DNA of 64,000 nt, taken from Sphaerisporangium viridialbum (lineage in GTDB: Bacteria; Actinomycetota; Actinomycetes; Streptosporangiales; Streptosporangiaceae). The stretch spans positions 434,001-498,000 of the forward strand of contig NZ_CP187232.1 in assembly GCF_049674955.1 (NCBI RefSeq), written 5' to 3'. The notes below the pieces were generated by a model. The model searched no databases, had not been told where the DNA came from, and saw only the letters and a list, made by a program, of their open reading frames with translations. Position numbers and translations under genes: made by a program. Positions 24,535-35,414 of this stretch are shown here, one piece after another; position 1 is the stretch's first letter, and every line of letters begins with the position of its first letter.

Positions 24535-25395
24535 ATGAACGGCATCCCGCTGCCCGGCGAGTTCGGTGAGCGCGCCCGCGCGATCCTCGCGGGCGACATC
24601 ACCCCCGTGCCCGCCAGAGACGCCGCGACCGTGGTGCTCCTGCGCCGCGTCCACGGCCTCGGCGGGCCCGGGGAGGCCGAAGGCGAGCTTGAGGTCTACA
24701 TGCTCCGGCGCAAGGCGAGCATGGCGTTCGCCGCCGGCGCCTACGTCTTCCCCGGCGGCTCGGTCGACCCTCGTGACGCCGACCAGACCGTCGCCTGGGC
24801 CGGGCCGGCGCCCGAGACCTGGGGCCGCCTGTTCGGGGCCGACACCGGCACCGCCCGCGGCCTGGTCTGCGCGGCCGTACGCGAGACCTTCGAGGAGTCC
24901 GGCGTCCTGCTGGCCGGGCCGAGCGCGGACACGGTCGTCGCCGACACCACGGGGGACGACTGGGAGGCCGACCGCGAGGCGCTGGTCGACCGGCGCCTGT
25001 CGCTCGGGGAGTTCCTGAACAAGCGGGGCCTGGTCCTGCGCGCCGACCTGCTCAGGCCCTGGTCGCACTGGATCACGCCCGAGGTCGAGCACAAGCGGTT
25101 CGACACGCGGTTCTTCGTGGCCGCGATGCCGCCCGGCCAGCGCACGCGCGACGTGGGCGGCGAGGCCGACCAGGTCGCGTGGCTGCCTCCCGCGCGGGCG
25201 CTCGGTCGCGCGAACGACGGCGAGATCTTCCTCATGCCCCCGACGATCCGCACCCTGACGGAGCTGGCGGCGTTCGACGACGTCGCCGCCGTGCTGGCGA
25301 GCGAGCGGCGGATCGTGACCTTCCAGCCCCGCGCGGCCGAGGTGGACGGCGAGATGTGGCTGGTCATCCCCGGCGAGGACCACCGAACGTCATGA
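24535..25395 (+). CDS. Nudix hydrolase
   Basis: The 286-residue protein has a Nudix fold of the long eukaryotic RNU19/NUDT19-like type: YVFPGGSVDPRD, then after a ~40-residue insertion the helix VCAAVRETFEESGVLL, supplying the RETFEE metal-binding acidic residues. It probably cleaves a nucleoside-diphosphate or CoA-linked substrate. ATG 24535 follows CGGAGGTGGC, a clear ribosome site; upstream in-frame ATG 24493 lacks one. Its stop overlaps the metallo-beta-lactamase gene by four bases. Confidence 0.87.
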   Translation: MNGIPLPGEFGERARAILAGDITPVPARDAATVVLLRRVHGLGGPGEAEGELEVYMLRRKASMAFAAGAYVFPGGSVDPRDADQTVAWAGPAPETWGRLFGADTGTARGLVCAAVRETFEESGVLLAGPSADTVVADTTGDDWEADREALVDRRLSLGEFLNKRGLVLRADLLRPWSHWITPEVEHKRFDTRFFVAAMPPGQRTRDVGGEADQVAWLPPARALGRANDGEIFLMPPTIRTLTELAAFDDVAAVLASERRIVTFQPRAAEVDGEMWLVIPGEDHRTS

Positions 25396-26189
25396 GTGGT
25401 CTCCGAATCCCCCTGAGCGGCCCGGACGGGTCCGGTACGGCCCGTGCGACCAACGTGCTCGCGCCCAACGCCTCTCCGATGACCCTGGACGGCACGAACA
25501 CCTGGGTCATCGGCGAGCCGGAGGCGCGGGCCGTCCTCGTCGTGGACCCCGGACCCGACGACGAGGAGCATCTTCTCAGGGTGGCGGGCCACCTCGCCGG
25601 CCGGCGCGTCGAGGCGATCCTCCTCACGCACGGGCACGAGGACCACAGCGGCGGAGCCAGGCGGTTCGCCGAGATGACCGGTGCCCCCGTACGGGCCCTG
25701 GACCCCCGGCACGTCCTCGGGGACGAAGGCCTTCGGGACGGGGACGTGGTGACGGCGGGCGGCGTCGAGCTCAGGGTCGTCGGCACGCCAGGCCACTCGT
25801 TCGACTCGCTGTGCTTCTGGTTGCCGGGCGACGGGGCCATGCTGACCGGGGACACGATCCTCGGCCGGGGGACGACGGTGATCGCGCCCGACGGCGACCT
25901 GGCGGACTACCTGCGCAGCCTCGACCGCCTGCGGGCGAGCGCCGAGATCTTGGCGGCCACGGCCCTGCTGCCCGGGCACGGGCCGGTGCTGCCGGACCCG
26001 ATCGCGGCGCTGGACGGTTATATCGCCCACCGGCGCGAGCGCCTTGACCAGATCCGGCGGGCCCGGCGCGAGGGCGCCAGGACACCGCGAGAGATCGTCA
26101 AGGTCGTCTACGCCGGGCTGGCAGAGGAGCTGTGGCCCGCCGCCGAGATGTCCGTACGGGCGCAGCTCGCCTACCTCGAACGGTTGTAG
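25392..26189 (+). CDS. Metallo-beta-lactamase fold hydrolase (LACTB2-like)
   Basis: The 265-residue protein contains THGHEDHSGG (zinc ligands), GTPGHS, LTGDTILGRG and LLPGHGPV, followed by a winged C-terminal helix region (ERLDQIRRARREGARTPREI). This matches LACTB2/glyoxalase-II-like hydrolases, some of which are RNases or thioesterases; the substrate is not clear. ATG 25392 is coupled to the Nudix gene. It converges on crp, and the same neighbour is found beside crp in mycobacteria. Confidence 0.88.
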   Translation: MSGLRIPLSGPDGSGTARATNVLAPNASPMTLDGTNTWVIGEPEARAVLVVDPGPDDEEHLLRVAGHLAGRRVEAILLTHGHEDHSGGARRFAEMTGAPVRALDPRHVLGDEGLRDGDVVTAGGVELRVVGTPGHSFDSLCFWLPGDGAMLTGDTILGRGTTVIAPDGDLADYLRSLDRLRASAEILAATALLPGHGPVLPDPIAALDGYIAHRRERLDQIRRARREGARTPREIVKVVYAGLAEELWPAAEMSVRAQLAYLERL

Positions 26190-26851
26190 AGGCGGTCGGC
26201 GTCCATGATGACGACGGCCTTGGCCTCGATGCGCAGCCAGCCGCGCTGGGCGAAGTCGGCGAGGGCCTTGTTGACGGTCTCGCGCGAGGCGCCGACGTAC
26301 TGTGCCAGCTCCTCCTGGGTGAGGTCGTGATGGACTCGCAGGCCTTCCTCGGTGCGCTGCCCGAAGCGCTCCGCGAGGTCGAGCAACGCCTTGCCGACCC
26401 GGCCGGGCACGTCGGTGAAGACGAGGTCCGCCATTACGTCGTTGGTGCGGCGCAGCCGCTGCGCGAGGGCGCGCAGCAGGTGAAGGGCCACCTCGGGACG
26501 TCCGGTCAGCCAGGGCCGCAGGTCGTCGTGGCCGAGACCGGCCAGGAGCACGTCGGTCAGGGCGATCGCGCTCGCCGTACGGGGGCGGGGGTCGAACAGG
26601 GACAGCTCGCCGAACATCTCGCTCGGGCCGAGCACGCTGAGCAGGTTCTCGCGGCCGTCGGGGGCCGTGCGGATTAATTTGATCTTGCCGTCCAGCACGA
26701 CGTAAAGTCTGTCGCCCGTCTCGCCCTCGCTGAAGAGCGTCTGCCCCTTGTGGAGCTCCACCTCCGAGATGCCCGTACGGAGCGCGGCCGCGCTCTCACG
26801 GTCGAGCGCGGAGAACAAAGGGGCTTTGCCCAGCACATCGTCGGTATTCAC
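26171..26851 (-). CDS. crp: Crp/Fnr-family transcriptional regulator, Crp
   Basis: 226 residues from GTG 26851, preceded by GAGGAGG. The N-terminal cyclic-nucleotide domain includes GETGDRLYVVLDGKIKL and FGELSLFDPRPRTASAIAL; the C-terminal helix-turn-helix reads LTQEELAQYVGASRETVNKA. It overlaps the hydrolase gene by 19 bases at the 3' end. Position beside nth and the hydrolase fits Crp of Streptomyces (SCO3571) and M. tuberculosis (Rv3676), a global regulator of germination, development and central metabolism. A partial Crp-like site lies upstream at 26926. Confidence 0.92.
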   Translation of the reverse strand: MNTDDVLGKAPLFSALDRESAAALRTGISEVELHKGQTLFSEGETGDRLYVVLDGKIKLIRTAPDGRENLLSVLGPSEMFGELSLFDPRPRTASAIALTDVLLAGLGHDDLRPWLTGRPEVALHLLRALAQRLRRTNDVMADLVFTDVPGRVGKALLDLAERFGQRTEEGLRVHHDLTQEELAQYVGASRETVNKALADFAQRGWLRIEAKAVVIMDADRLYNRSR

Positions 26852-26925
26852 CGTGCCTCCTCGCTCCAGTGGTCGCGCCAACACGACTGCGCTCCACACC
26901 TGGGATCGCGCTCACTGCTAGACAT

Positions 26926-26941
26926 TGTGACGTACCGCACC
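26926..26941. promoter_or_regulatory. Possible Crp site between crp and nth
   Basis: TGTGA-CGTACC-GCACC keeps the left half of the TGTGA-N6-TCACA consensus and the GTG-N8-CAC core, with two mismatches on the right. It sits in the 129-base divergent spacer, where Crp autoregulation is plausible. Confidence 0.35.
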
Positions 26942-26980
26942 AAGCGGGTCTCAGGGAGCCCGTCCGCGTAGGCTGTCGGG

Positions 26981-27700
26981 GTGCCCCGCAAAGTAACCTC
27001 CGCTGGGGAGTCCCGGCTCGCTCTGGTGCGCCGAGCTCGGCGAATGACCCGAATCCTGGCGGAGACCTATCCCGATGCCCATTGCGAACTCGACTTCGGC
27101 AACCCGCTGGAGCTGCTGGTCGCAACGATCCTCTCAGCGCAGTGTACGGACAAAAGGGTCAATCTGGTTACTCCAGTACTTTTTGCCAAATACCGGACAG
27201 CCGCTGACTATGCGGGCGCCGACCGGGACGAGCTGGAGGAGATCATCCGCTCGACCGGGTTCTTCCGGGCCAAGGCGAACAGCATCATGGGCATGGCCCA
27301 GGCGCTGTGCGACCGCTACGGCGGCGAGGTGCCCGGCAAGCTCAAGGAGCTCGTCACGCTGCCGGGGGTCGGCAGGAAGACCGCCAACGTCGTGCTCGGC
27401 AACGCGTTCGACGTGCCCGGCATCACGGTGGACACGCACTTCCAGCGGCTCACCCGTCGCTTCGGATGGACGACGGAGACCGACCCGGTCAAGATCGAGC
27501 ACGCCGTGGGCGACCTGATCCCGAAGAGCGAGTGGACCCAGATGTCCCACTACCTGATCTGGCACGGCCGCCGCGTCTGCCACGCCCGCAGGCCCGCCTG
27601 TGGTGCGTGCCCGCTGGCCGGTCTCTGCCCCTCGTACGGCGAGGGCCCGACCGACCCCGCGCAGGCGGCGAAGCTCGTCCGCACCGGCCCGTTCTCGTGA
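26981..27700 (+). CDS. nth: Endonuclease III
   Basis: This 239-residue DNA glycosylase/AP lyase removes oxidised pyrimidines. The helix-hairpin-helix LPGVGRKTANVVLGNAF carries the catalytic Lys, the catalytic Asp lies in ITVDTHFQRL, and four cysteines in CHARRPACGACPLAGLC form the [4Fe-4S] site (C-x6-C-x2-C-x5-C). The start is GTG 26981, divergent from crp, the arrangement conserved across actinobacteria. Confidence 0.95.
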   Translation: MPRKVTSAGESRLALVRRARRMTRILAETYPDAHCELDFGNPLELLVATILSAQCTDKRVNLVTPVLFAKYRTAADYAGADRDELEEIIRSTGFFRAKANSIMGMAQALCDRYGGEVPGKLKELVTLPGVGRKTANVVLGNAFDVPGITVDTHFQRLTRRFGWTTETDPVKIEHAVGDLIPKSEWTQMSHYLIWHGRRVCHARRPACGACPLAGLCPSYGEGPTDPAQAAKLVRTGPFS

Positions 27701-27795
27701 CCGATCGGATGTGACCCGCCCCGCTCTAGGTAAGTCGATGCCTCCTCGGGAAGCAGCCGGATACCGCTGATGTTGCTCCCCGCAGGAGGTATCGC

Positions 27796-28446
27796 ATGAC
27801 TGCGCCCGTGCCCGGCTGGCTGAACGACCTCGCGGCGAACGCCCTCGACCGTCCCGTCCCCCACCCCTTGCGACCCCCGCTCGACGGCGGGCGCCACGCG
27901 GCGGTTCTGCTGCTGTTCGGCGAGTCGGCCGACGGGCCGGACATCCTGCTCATCCAGCGCAGCGCGAGGGGGCGCAACCACGCGGGCCAGCCCGCGTTCC
28001 CCGGCGGAGGGGTGGATCCCGGCGACGGCGGCCCCGTGGGGGCGGCTCTGCGCGAGGCCGAGGAGGAGACGGGCCTGGACCCCCGCGGGGTGCACGTGAT
28101 CGGCACGCTGCCGGAGCTGTACATCTGGCGCAGCGACAACCGGGTGACGCCCGTGCTGGGCTGGTGGCACACGCCGTGCGCGGTGCATGCCGCGTCGCCC
28201 GACGAGGTCGACGCGGTGGCGCGCGTGCCGGTCGCCGAGCTGGCCGACCCCGGCAACCGCCTGCGGCTGCGCTTCCCCGGCGGCCACGCCGCCGGGCCGG
28301 CCTTCCGGGTGTCGGGCATGCTCGTCTGGGGTTTCACGGCCGGCGTGCTCGACGACGTGCTGGCCGTCACAGGGTTCGAACGGCCCTGGGACGACGACCG
28401 CGTCGAGGACGTGCCGCCCGAGGTCCTCAGACTCGCCCGGCGCTGA
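27796..28446 (+). CDS. Nudix hydrolase, CoA-pyrophosphatase type
   Basis: The 216-residue protein has the CoA-hydrolase Nudix arrangement: LLLIQRSARGRNHAGQPAFPGG upstream, then VDPGDGG and LREAEEETGLDP. It probably hydrolyses CoA or a related dinucleotide. GCAGGAGGT places an ideal ribosome site before ATG 27796. In mycobacteria the gene beside marP is also of this kind. The protein continues with a YIWRSDNRVTPV strand segment usual in the family. Confidence 0.9.
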   Translation: MTAPVPGWLNDLAANALDRPVPHPLRPPLDGGRHAAVLLLFGESADGPDILLIQRSARGRNHAGQPAFPGGGVDPGDGGPVGAALREAEEETGLDPRGVHVIGTLPELYIWRSDNRVTPVLGWWHTPCAVHAASPDEVDAVARVPVAELADPGNRLRLRFPGGHAAGPAFRVSGMLVWGFTAGVLDDVLAVTGFERPWDDDRVEDVPPEVLRLARR

Positions 28447-28453
28447 CGCTCCC

Positions 28454-29341
28454 CTAGGGAAGTATCAGGCCGAGCGCCGCCCAGTCGGCCACGTCGTCGT
28501 CGGGGTCTTTGGCCAGCCGCCGCAGCGCAGCGAGCCCGGCAGGGTCCGCCGGGCGGCCCAGGACGTGCGACAGCGCGTACGCCGCCCCGTAGCGCACGGT
28601 CGGGTCGTGGTGCGTGGCCAGCTCGATCACCGACGGCAGGGCCCTCGGGTCGCGCAGGTGCCCGAACGCGATCAGCACCGCGTGGAGCACCCGTACGTCG
28701 TCGTCCCCGGCGGCCAGGTAGCGCAGGACGGAGAGGGTCTTGTCGACGAAGGGACGCTGCGGCGCGCCCAGCTCGCCGAGGATGTCCACGCCCAGCACCC
28801 GCTCGGCGCGGGAATCGCTCGCGCAGAGCCTCCTGGCCTCGGTGAAGGTCTCGAGGTCGCCTCTCGCGTGAAGGGCGCCCACGGCCTTCCATCTGATCGG
28901 GCCGTCAGGGTCCTCGTCGGCCAGCGCGAGCTCGATCAGCTCGCCGACGCCGCGCGCGGCCAGGCCGTGGCTCGTGGGCAGGCCCGTGCCCTTCCCGGGG
29001 GCGTGCGGCCGTCCTAAGCTCGGCTCCCTGACGTTGCCCGGTGTCGGTTCGAGCACGTTTTCCCACCCCTGGTGTCGTTCCTCCGTGTTCTCCGGCGCCG
29101 AGCTTTCGGCCCCCGTTTCTCGCACGTCGGCGGATTCAGGGTTTCGTACGCTGGCTTGGCCAGATTCGTACGCGTTTCCCGAGTTTTGGCCGGTTACATT
29201 CCCCGTGCCAGGCTCGTGCGGGTTTCCTGGGCCGGGCCGCGCGCCGGTGCCCGCGCTCCCGTGGGAGCGGCTCCTGGCGCCCGTGCCCGTGCCGGGGTGC
29301 CCGTCCGTACGCCTGTCGTTCGACCCCCCGATCGATACCAT
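28454..29341 (-). CDS. HEAT-repeat protein with disordered N-terminus
   Basis: Two parts are visible in 295 residues. The first ~125 residues after ATG 29341 are low-complexity Gly/Thr/Pro/Arg/Glu sequence, probably unfolded. The rest forms HEAT/armadillo-like helical pairs, for example DGPIRWKAVGALHARGDL, DDDVRVLHAVLIAFGHL and DPTVRYGAAYALSHVLG. Such repeats bind other proteins. A longer start at 29428 would run into the divergent MarP gene. The gene is convergent with the Nudix gene, with eight bases between stops. The partner protein is unknown. Confidence 0.75.
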   Translation of the reverse strand: MVSIGGSNDRRTDGHPGTGTGARSRSHGSAGTGARPGPGNPHEPGTGNVTGQNSGNAYESGQASVRNPESADVRETGAESSAPENTEERHQGWENVLEPTPGNVREPSLGRPHAPGKGTGLPTSHGLAARGVGELIELALADEDPDGPIRWKAVGALHARGDLETFTEARRLCASDSRAERVLGVDILGELGAPQRPFVDKTLSVLRYLAAGDDDVRVLHAVLIAFGHLRDPRALPSVIELATHHDPTVRYGAAYALSHVLGRPADPAGLAALRRLAKDPDDDVADWAALGLILP

Positions 29342-29402
29342 GCGGCAACGATATCGAGCCAACGGGTGCGCGGCGTGTGGCCGCGCTGGATACCGTTGAA
29401 GC

Positions 29403-30593
29403 GTGAGCGGCGATCTCCTCGACTTCATCCTGATTGTTCTCGTGATTGCCTTTGCCGTTTCCGGCTACCGGCAGGGCTTCATCATCGGGGCTTTCAGCTT
29501 CCTCGGTTTCGTCGGGGGAGGTTTTCTCGGGGTCCTGATCGCGCCGCCGATCGCCCACGCGGTCGTCAGCGCCTCCACGGAGCAGGCGTTGCTCGCCATC
29601 GTGATCGTGTTCCTCGCGGCGGTCATCGGCCAGTTCGCGTCCTCCACGATCGGCGCGGTGGTGCGCAGCCACGTCACCTGGGAGCCCGCGCGCACGGTCG
29701 ACGCGGTCGGCGGCACCTTCACCAGCGCGCTGTCCGTGCTCGTGATCGCGTGGCTGATCGGCTCGCTGCTCTCCGTGGCACCCTTTCCCTGGCTTCGCCA
29801 GCAGACCAACGGCTCGCTCCTGCTGCAGACCGTCGACACGGCGATGCCCGAGCGGGCCAAGGACTGGCGGCTCTCCTTCAAGAAGTTCGTGGACACCTCG
29901 GAGTTCCCGCAGGTGTTCAACGCCATCGGCGGCGGCCAGTTCGTCGACGTGCCGCCGCCCGACGCGAGCGTGGTCAAGGGGCCCCAGCTCCAGAAGGCCC
30001 GGCGCGCGATCGTCAAGGTCCAGGGCACGGCGCCCGCCTGCCGCAAGCGCATCGAGGGCACCGGGTTCGTCTTCGCGCCGCACCGCATCATGACCAACGC
30101 GCACGTGGTCGCCGGGGTCACCCAGGAGCTCAGGATCACCGACGAGAACCGGGTGGGGCATGACGCCCAGGTCGTGCTCTACAACCCCGACCGGGACATC
30201 GCCATCCTGTACGTCCCCGACCTGGACGTTACGCCGCTGAAGTTCGACTACACGGCCGAGAGCCAGGACGACGCGATCATCGCGGGCTTCCCCAAGGGCA
30301 AGGGCTTCACCACCAAGCCGGCCCGCATCCGCATCAAGCAGAACGCCAAGGCCTCGGACATCTACTCGCGCAAGACCGTCACCCGCGAGGTCTACGCCAT
30401 CCGCGGGCTGGTGCAGGCCGGCAACTCCGGCGGACCCCTGCTCACCCCGACCGGCCAGGTGTACGGGGTGATCTTCGCCGCGGCGACCGACGAGCCGGAC
30501 ACCGGGTACGCGCTCACCGCCGCCGAGGTGCGGCCCGACGCCGACGACGGCAGCGGCGCCCTCGCCCGCGTCGACACCCAGGACTGCGACTAG
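29403..30593 (+). CDS. marP: MarP-type membrane serine protease (CvpA domain plus trypsin-like domain)
   Basis: The 396-residue protein starts with four transmembrane helices of a colicin-V-production (CvpA) domain and continues as a periplasmic chymotrypsin-fold protease with His 234 (TNAHVV), Asp 265 (DRDIAI) and Ser 342 (GNSGGPL), nearly the same numbers as M. tuberculosis MarP. The cysteines in PACRK and at the C-terminus (QDCD) match the regulatory disulfide of MarP. In mycobacteria MarP is needed for acid and oxidative stress resistance through cleavage of cell-wall hydrolases. The GTG start at 29403 is divergent from the HEAT-repeat gene. Confidence 0.93.
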   Translation: MSGDLLDFILIVLVIAFAVSGYRQGFIIGAFSFLGFVGGGFLGVLIAPPIAHAVVSASTEQALLAIVIVFLAAVIGQFASSTIGAVVRSHVTWEPARTVDAVGGTFTSALSVLVIAWLIGSLLSVAPFPWLRQQTNGSLLLQTVDTAMPERAKDWRLSFKKFVDTSEFPQVFNAIGGGQFVDVPPPDASVVKGPQLQKARRAIVKVQGTAPACRKRIEGTGFVFAPHRIMTNAHVVAGVTQELRITDENRVGHDAQVVLYNPDRDIAILYVPDLDVTPLKFDYTAESQDDAIIAGFPKGKGFTTKPARIRIKQNAKASDIYSRKTVTREVYAIRGLVQAGNSGGPLLTPTGQVYGVIFAAATDEPDTGYALTAAEVRPDADDGSGALARVDTQDCD

Positions 30594-31093
30594 CCGCGTC
30601 CCTTCAGGATCTCGGCCACGCGGGCGATCGCGGCGCCGGGATCGGACGCCGGCCGCTCCGCCAGCTCGCGGGCGGTGCGCACCATGTCGTCGAGGTCGAA
30701 GGGCCGAGGCGGCCGTCCCTCGTCCAGGAGCCCATATCGGGCGATGCTGTCGGCGCCGCGGTTGAGCAGGGTGGCCGCCCCTCGGGCGTTGCCCCGCTGG
30801 AGGTGGGTGAGCCCGACGCAGACCTGCGCCATGCCCTGCCATAGCTCGCGCTCCTCCGCGGGCCCGGTCTTCCAGCGGGCCTCCAGCACCTCGTGGGCGT
30901 GGAAGGGCCGCCCCTCGGCGAGGTAGCCGACCGCGTCCGTAACGGCCTCGTCCGCGCCGGGCGCGTAGTCGTCGGGGACGCGCTCCACGCCGGGCACGCC
31001 CTTGGGCAGGGGACGGCCCAGCGCGTCCCGGGGACGGGCGTTGCGCGGCCGTCCCGCGGGATCCCTGTCTCGCCTCACCGGCTGCCCGGTCAC
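30590..31093 (-). CDS. DUF309 protein
   Basis: 167 residues from GTG 31093, preceded by GAGGAGG with five-base spacing. The core AVGYLAEGRPFHAHEVLEARWK with QGMAQVCVGLTHLQRGNARGA is the DUF309 signature, a small helical family with conserved His and Glu that may bind metal; no function is established. It follows the hydrolase gene on the same strand with a 30-base gap and is convergent with marP. Confidence 0.85.
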   Translation of the reverse strand: MTGQPVRRDRDPAGRPRNARPRDALGRPLPKGVPGVERVPDDYAPGADEAVTDAVGYLAEGRPFHAHEVLEARWKTGPAEERELWQGMAQVCVGLTHLQRGNARGAATLLNRGADSIARYGLLDEGRPPRPFDLDDMVRTARELAERPASDPGAAIARVAEILKGRG

Positions 31094-31122
31094 GGTGGCC
31101 TCCTCACTCGGTTCGGGTGCCG

Positions 31123-32061
31123 TCATCTGTCGGGCTCGGGGTCGCCGAGCCAGCCCAGCAGCTCCGCGTCGAACTGCTCGGGGCGCTCCTCGTGCGGGAA
31201 GTGCCCGGCGCCCTCGATGAGCCGCCAGCGGTACGGCGCGGCGACGTACCTGCTGGACCCCTGGGCCGTACGCGGCAGCGTGCACGGGTCGAGCGAGCCG
31301 TGCATCTGCAGCGTCGGCATCTCGATCTCGGTGCGCATGAGCCTGCGGTATCGCATGCCGTCCGGCCTGACCTGCGAGCGGACGAACCAGCGGTGGTACT
31401 CCAGCGCGCAGTGGGCGACCGTGGGGATGCGGAAGACGTCGCGGTAAGTGCCGGCGACCTCCTCCTCGGGCCACTCGGGCCCCGACCAGGTGTCCAGCAG
31501 CTGCCCGACACGCGAGGCGTCGTCCTTGGTCAGCCGCCGCTCGGGAAGCCAGGGAAGCTGGGAGCCGAAGAGGTAGCCGCTGGCCCTGAGCTGCCCGAAG
31601 GGCTGGGTCAGCATGGCCTGGCGCAGCCGCAGGGGATGCGGGGCGGACACGGTGACCAGGCGGTGCACGGCCTTGGGGTCGGTCGCCCCCATCGTCCACG
31701 CCACCAGGCCGCCCCAGTCGTGGCCGACCACGACCGCGCACGTCTCGCCGAGCGCGCGGATCAGCCCCGAGACGCTGCCCGCCAGCGCGGGCAGGTCATA
31801 CCCCCGGGGCGGCTTGTCGCTCGCCCCGTACCCGCGCAGGTCGACCGCGACGGCCCGGTACCCGGCCTCGGGCAGGGAGACGAGCTGGCGGCGCCAGGTC
31901 CACCAGAACTGCGGGAAGCCGTGCAGCAGCAGCACCAGCGGACCCTCGCCGGCCTCCGCGATGTGGAACATGCCGTTCCCCGCGTGGACGGAACGATGGG
32001 TCCAGGGTCCGGGTATCCGGGCCAGCGACTCGTCGGGGCGCGCGCTCATGGCGTAGCTCAC
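31123..32061 (-). CDS. Alpha/beta-hydrolase, epoxide-hydrolase-like (EphE neighbourhood)
   Basis: The ~312-residue enzyme has the alpha/beta-hydrolase core: oxyanion segment LLLHGFPQFWWTWR, nucleophile Asp in VVVGHDWGG, and a late His in EGAGHFPHEERPEQF. The Asp nucleophile, HGFP motif and cap domain with YRR fit epoxide hydrolases and haloalkane-type relatives; EphE (Rv3670) lies at this place in M. tuberculosis. I start at GTG 32061, which overlaps the preceding gene's TGA; ATG 32049 is an alternative. The natural substrate is unknown. Confidence 0.85.
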   Translation of the reverse strand: MSYAMSARPDESLARIPGPWTHRSVHAGNGMFHIAEAGEGPLVLLLHGFPQFWWTWRRQLVSLPEAGYRAVAVDLRGYGASDKPPRGYDLPALAGSVSGLIRALGETCAVVVGHDWGGLVAWTMGATDPKAVHRLVTVSAPHPLRLRQAMLTQPFGQLRASGYLFGSQLPWLPERRLTKDDASRVGQLLDTWSGPEWPEEEVAGTYRDVFRIPTVAHCALEYHRWFVRSQVRPDGMRYRRLMRTEIEMPTLQMHGSLDPCTLPRTAQGSSRYVAAPYRWRLIEGAGHFPHEERPEQFDAELLGWLGDPEPDR

Positions 32062-32579
32062 GGCCGGGGGCTCGTATGCCCGGGGTCGGGGACGGCGGCG
32101 GTCTCGGCGGTCACGGGCACGCGGTGGTGGCCGACCTGCCCCGCAGTGGGGCCGCGGTACGGCTCGGGCACGCGCGTGGGGCCCGTGCCGACCTCGTCCT
32201 GCCTGCCGCCGTCCTTGAGGTTCTTCAGGCTCCGGGTGGTGCGCTTCATCCCGGCGAGGCCCTTGAGCCTGCGGTAGCCGACGAAGGCGAGCAGCAGGGC
32301 CATGACGAGGTAGAACGCGGTCACGATGGTGAACGCCAGCCACGGCATCATGCCGAGCTGCACGAGCCCGTACGCGATCGCGAACGACGCGAGGATCAGG
32401 CACAGGTGGAGCATGAACGCGGCCACGCCGAAGAGCCCGGCCGCTGTGCCTACCCGTTTCGCGTCGAACTTCAGCTCGGCCTTCGCCAGCTCGATCTCCG
32501 AGCGGACCAGGGTGGATATGTGGTGGCTCGCCTGGGCGACGAGGGCGCCGAGCGATTCCTCCTCGGGCGGAGCGGCCAT
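32058..32579 (-). CDS. Phage holin family protein (Actinobacterial Holin-X type)
   Basis: 173 residues from ATG 32579, which follows AGGAGAG. An N-terminal amphipathic helix with SLGALVAQASHHISTLVRSE and IELAKAELK leads to two transmembrane helices, then a basic linker KGLAGMKRTTRSLKNL and a Pro-rich tail. This matches Act-holin-X proteins, a chromosomal actinobacterial family not linked to prophages. It is translationally coupled to the hydrolase (GTGA), and the same pair occurs as Rv3669-Rv3670. Confidence 0.85.
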   Translation of the reverse strand: MAAPPEEESLGALVAQASHHISTLVRSEIELAKAELKFDAKRVGTAAGLFGVAAFMLHLCLILASFAIAYGLVQLGMMPWLAFTIVTAFYLVMALLLAFVGYRRLKGLAGMKRTTRSLKNLKDGGRQDEVGTGPTRVPEPYRGPTAGQVGHHRVPVTAETAAVPDPGHTSPRP

Positions 32580-33020
32580 GTGTGCTCTCCTAACGGAAAT
32601 TCCGGACACATTCATCTTGTGCGATGGTGCTTATCGTCGCGCCTCGCCGCTCGGTCCGCGGGTTCGGACGCGCACATCAGGCGAGATCGCCGCGCGCTCC
32701 CCCCGGCACCGCGGCCCGACTCCTCCGACAGTCTGGCCAGAGCGTGCCGTACGGACAACCACGCGCCACCTGATATGCCGGGGAACTGCCCGATCGTGGG
32801 GCCGGCTATCACGATCACCGAAGATCCGTTCAGATCGGTCGGACTCCCGAACCAACCGGACATCTGGGCACTCCCCTCCCAAGACTACTGAACGTGATCG
32901 CCGTACGGTCGTGCCCGGCCGCGCGAGGGCTTTCGTCCTTCGCCGTCGAGGGTCGCTTCCCGGACGCGCGGAAGGCGCGGACCCGCAGCCGGATCCGCGC
33001 CTTCCCCGTGTGCCGGTGGA
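32580..33020. other. Intergenic region with acs terminator
   Basis: The gap holds no plausible gene. At its right end, 32970-33005, GGAAGGCGCGGA and TCCGCGCCTTCC form a perfect 12-base hairpin just past the acs stop. In M. tuberculosis a protease gene (Rv3668c) lies at this place; nothing like it is visible here. Confidence 0.6.
32970..33005 (-). terminator. Terminator of acs
   Basis: A perfect 12-base stem around a 12-base loop, starting 15 bases beyond the minus-strand acs stop at 33021. Confidence 0.85.
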
Positions 33021-34997
<1,977 letters not shown>

Positions 34998-35414
34998 AAC
35001 GTACTCCTTCACATGGCCTGGCTCGATTGGGCTGGGTCCCACTTCACCAGGCTGGGGGCGGCGGGGACAAGGGGTGCGACCGGCCGCGCCGGTCGGTGAT
35101 CATGCCCGAAGTGGTTCACAACCGGCTTTACAGGCAGTCACAAAAGCTGCGGATTCGTTGCGGGAATGATATCTAACAATAAATGTGACAGATGCAAGAG
35201 CGGGTTTCAGCGGGCCTCGTTGAACGGTCCGAACCGCGCGCCGAACGGTTCCCGCATTCGCCGGGCGCCACCCTTCCGCCCGCCTCTTGACTCCCCGATG
35301 GCGGACTTCTGAACCGCCTGCGACTTTGCTCACACTTCCCTGAACTCCCCTTGACCCCGTGTTGACCTGCACCGCTGCATGGCCGCGCCCTACTCGCGGG
35401 TAAGGTCGGGAGGC
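34998..35414. other. Divergent promoter region between acs and Fic-fold gene
   Basis: No gene is evident in these 417 bases. The stretch 35150-35200 is notably AT-rich for this genome and is the most likely promoter core for acs. A GTGGTTCAC element near 35110 resembles part of a Crp site but lacks the second half. Confidence 0.45.

Noticed and set aside
32811..32826. GATCACCGAAGATC shared with 37243-37256
   Set aside because: A 14-base match between two places is expected several times by chance in 64 kb, and the second lies in coding sequence.
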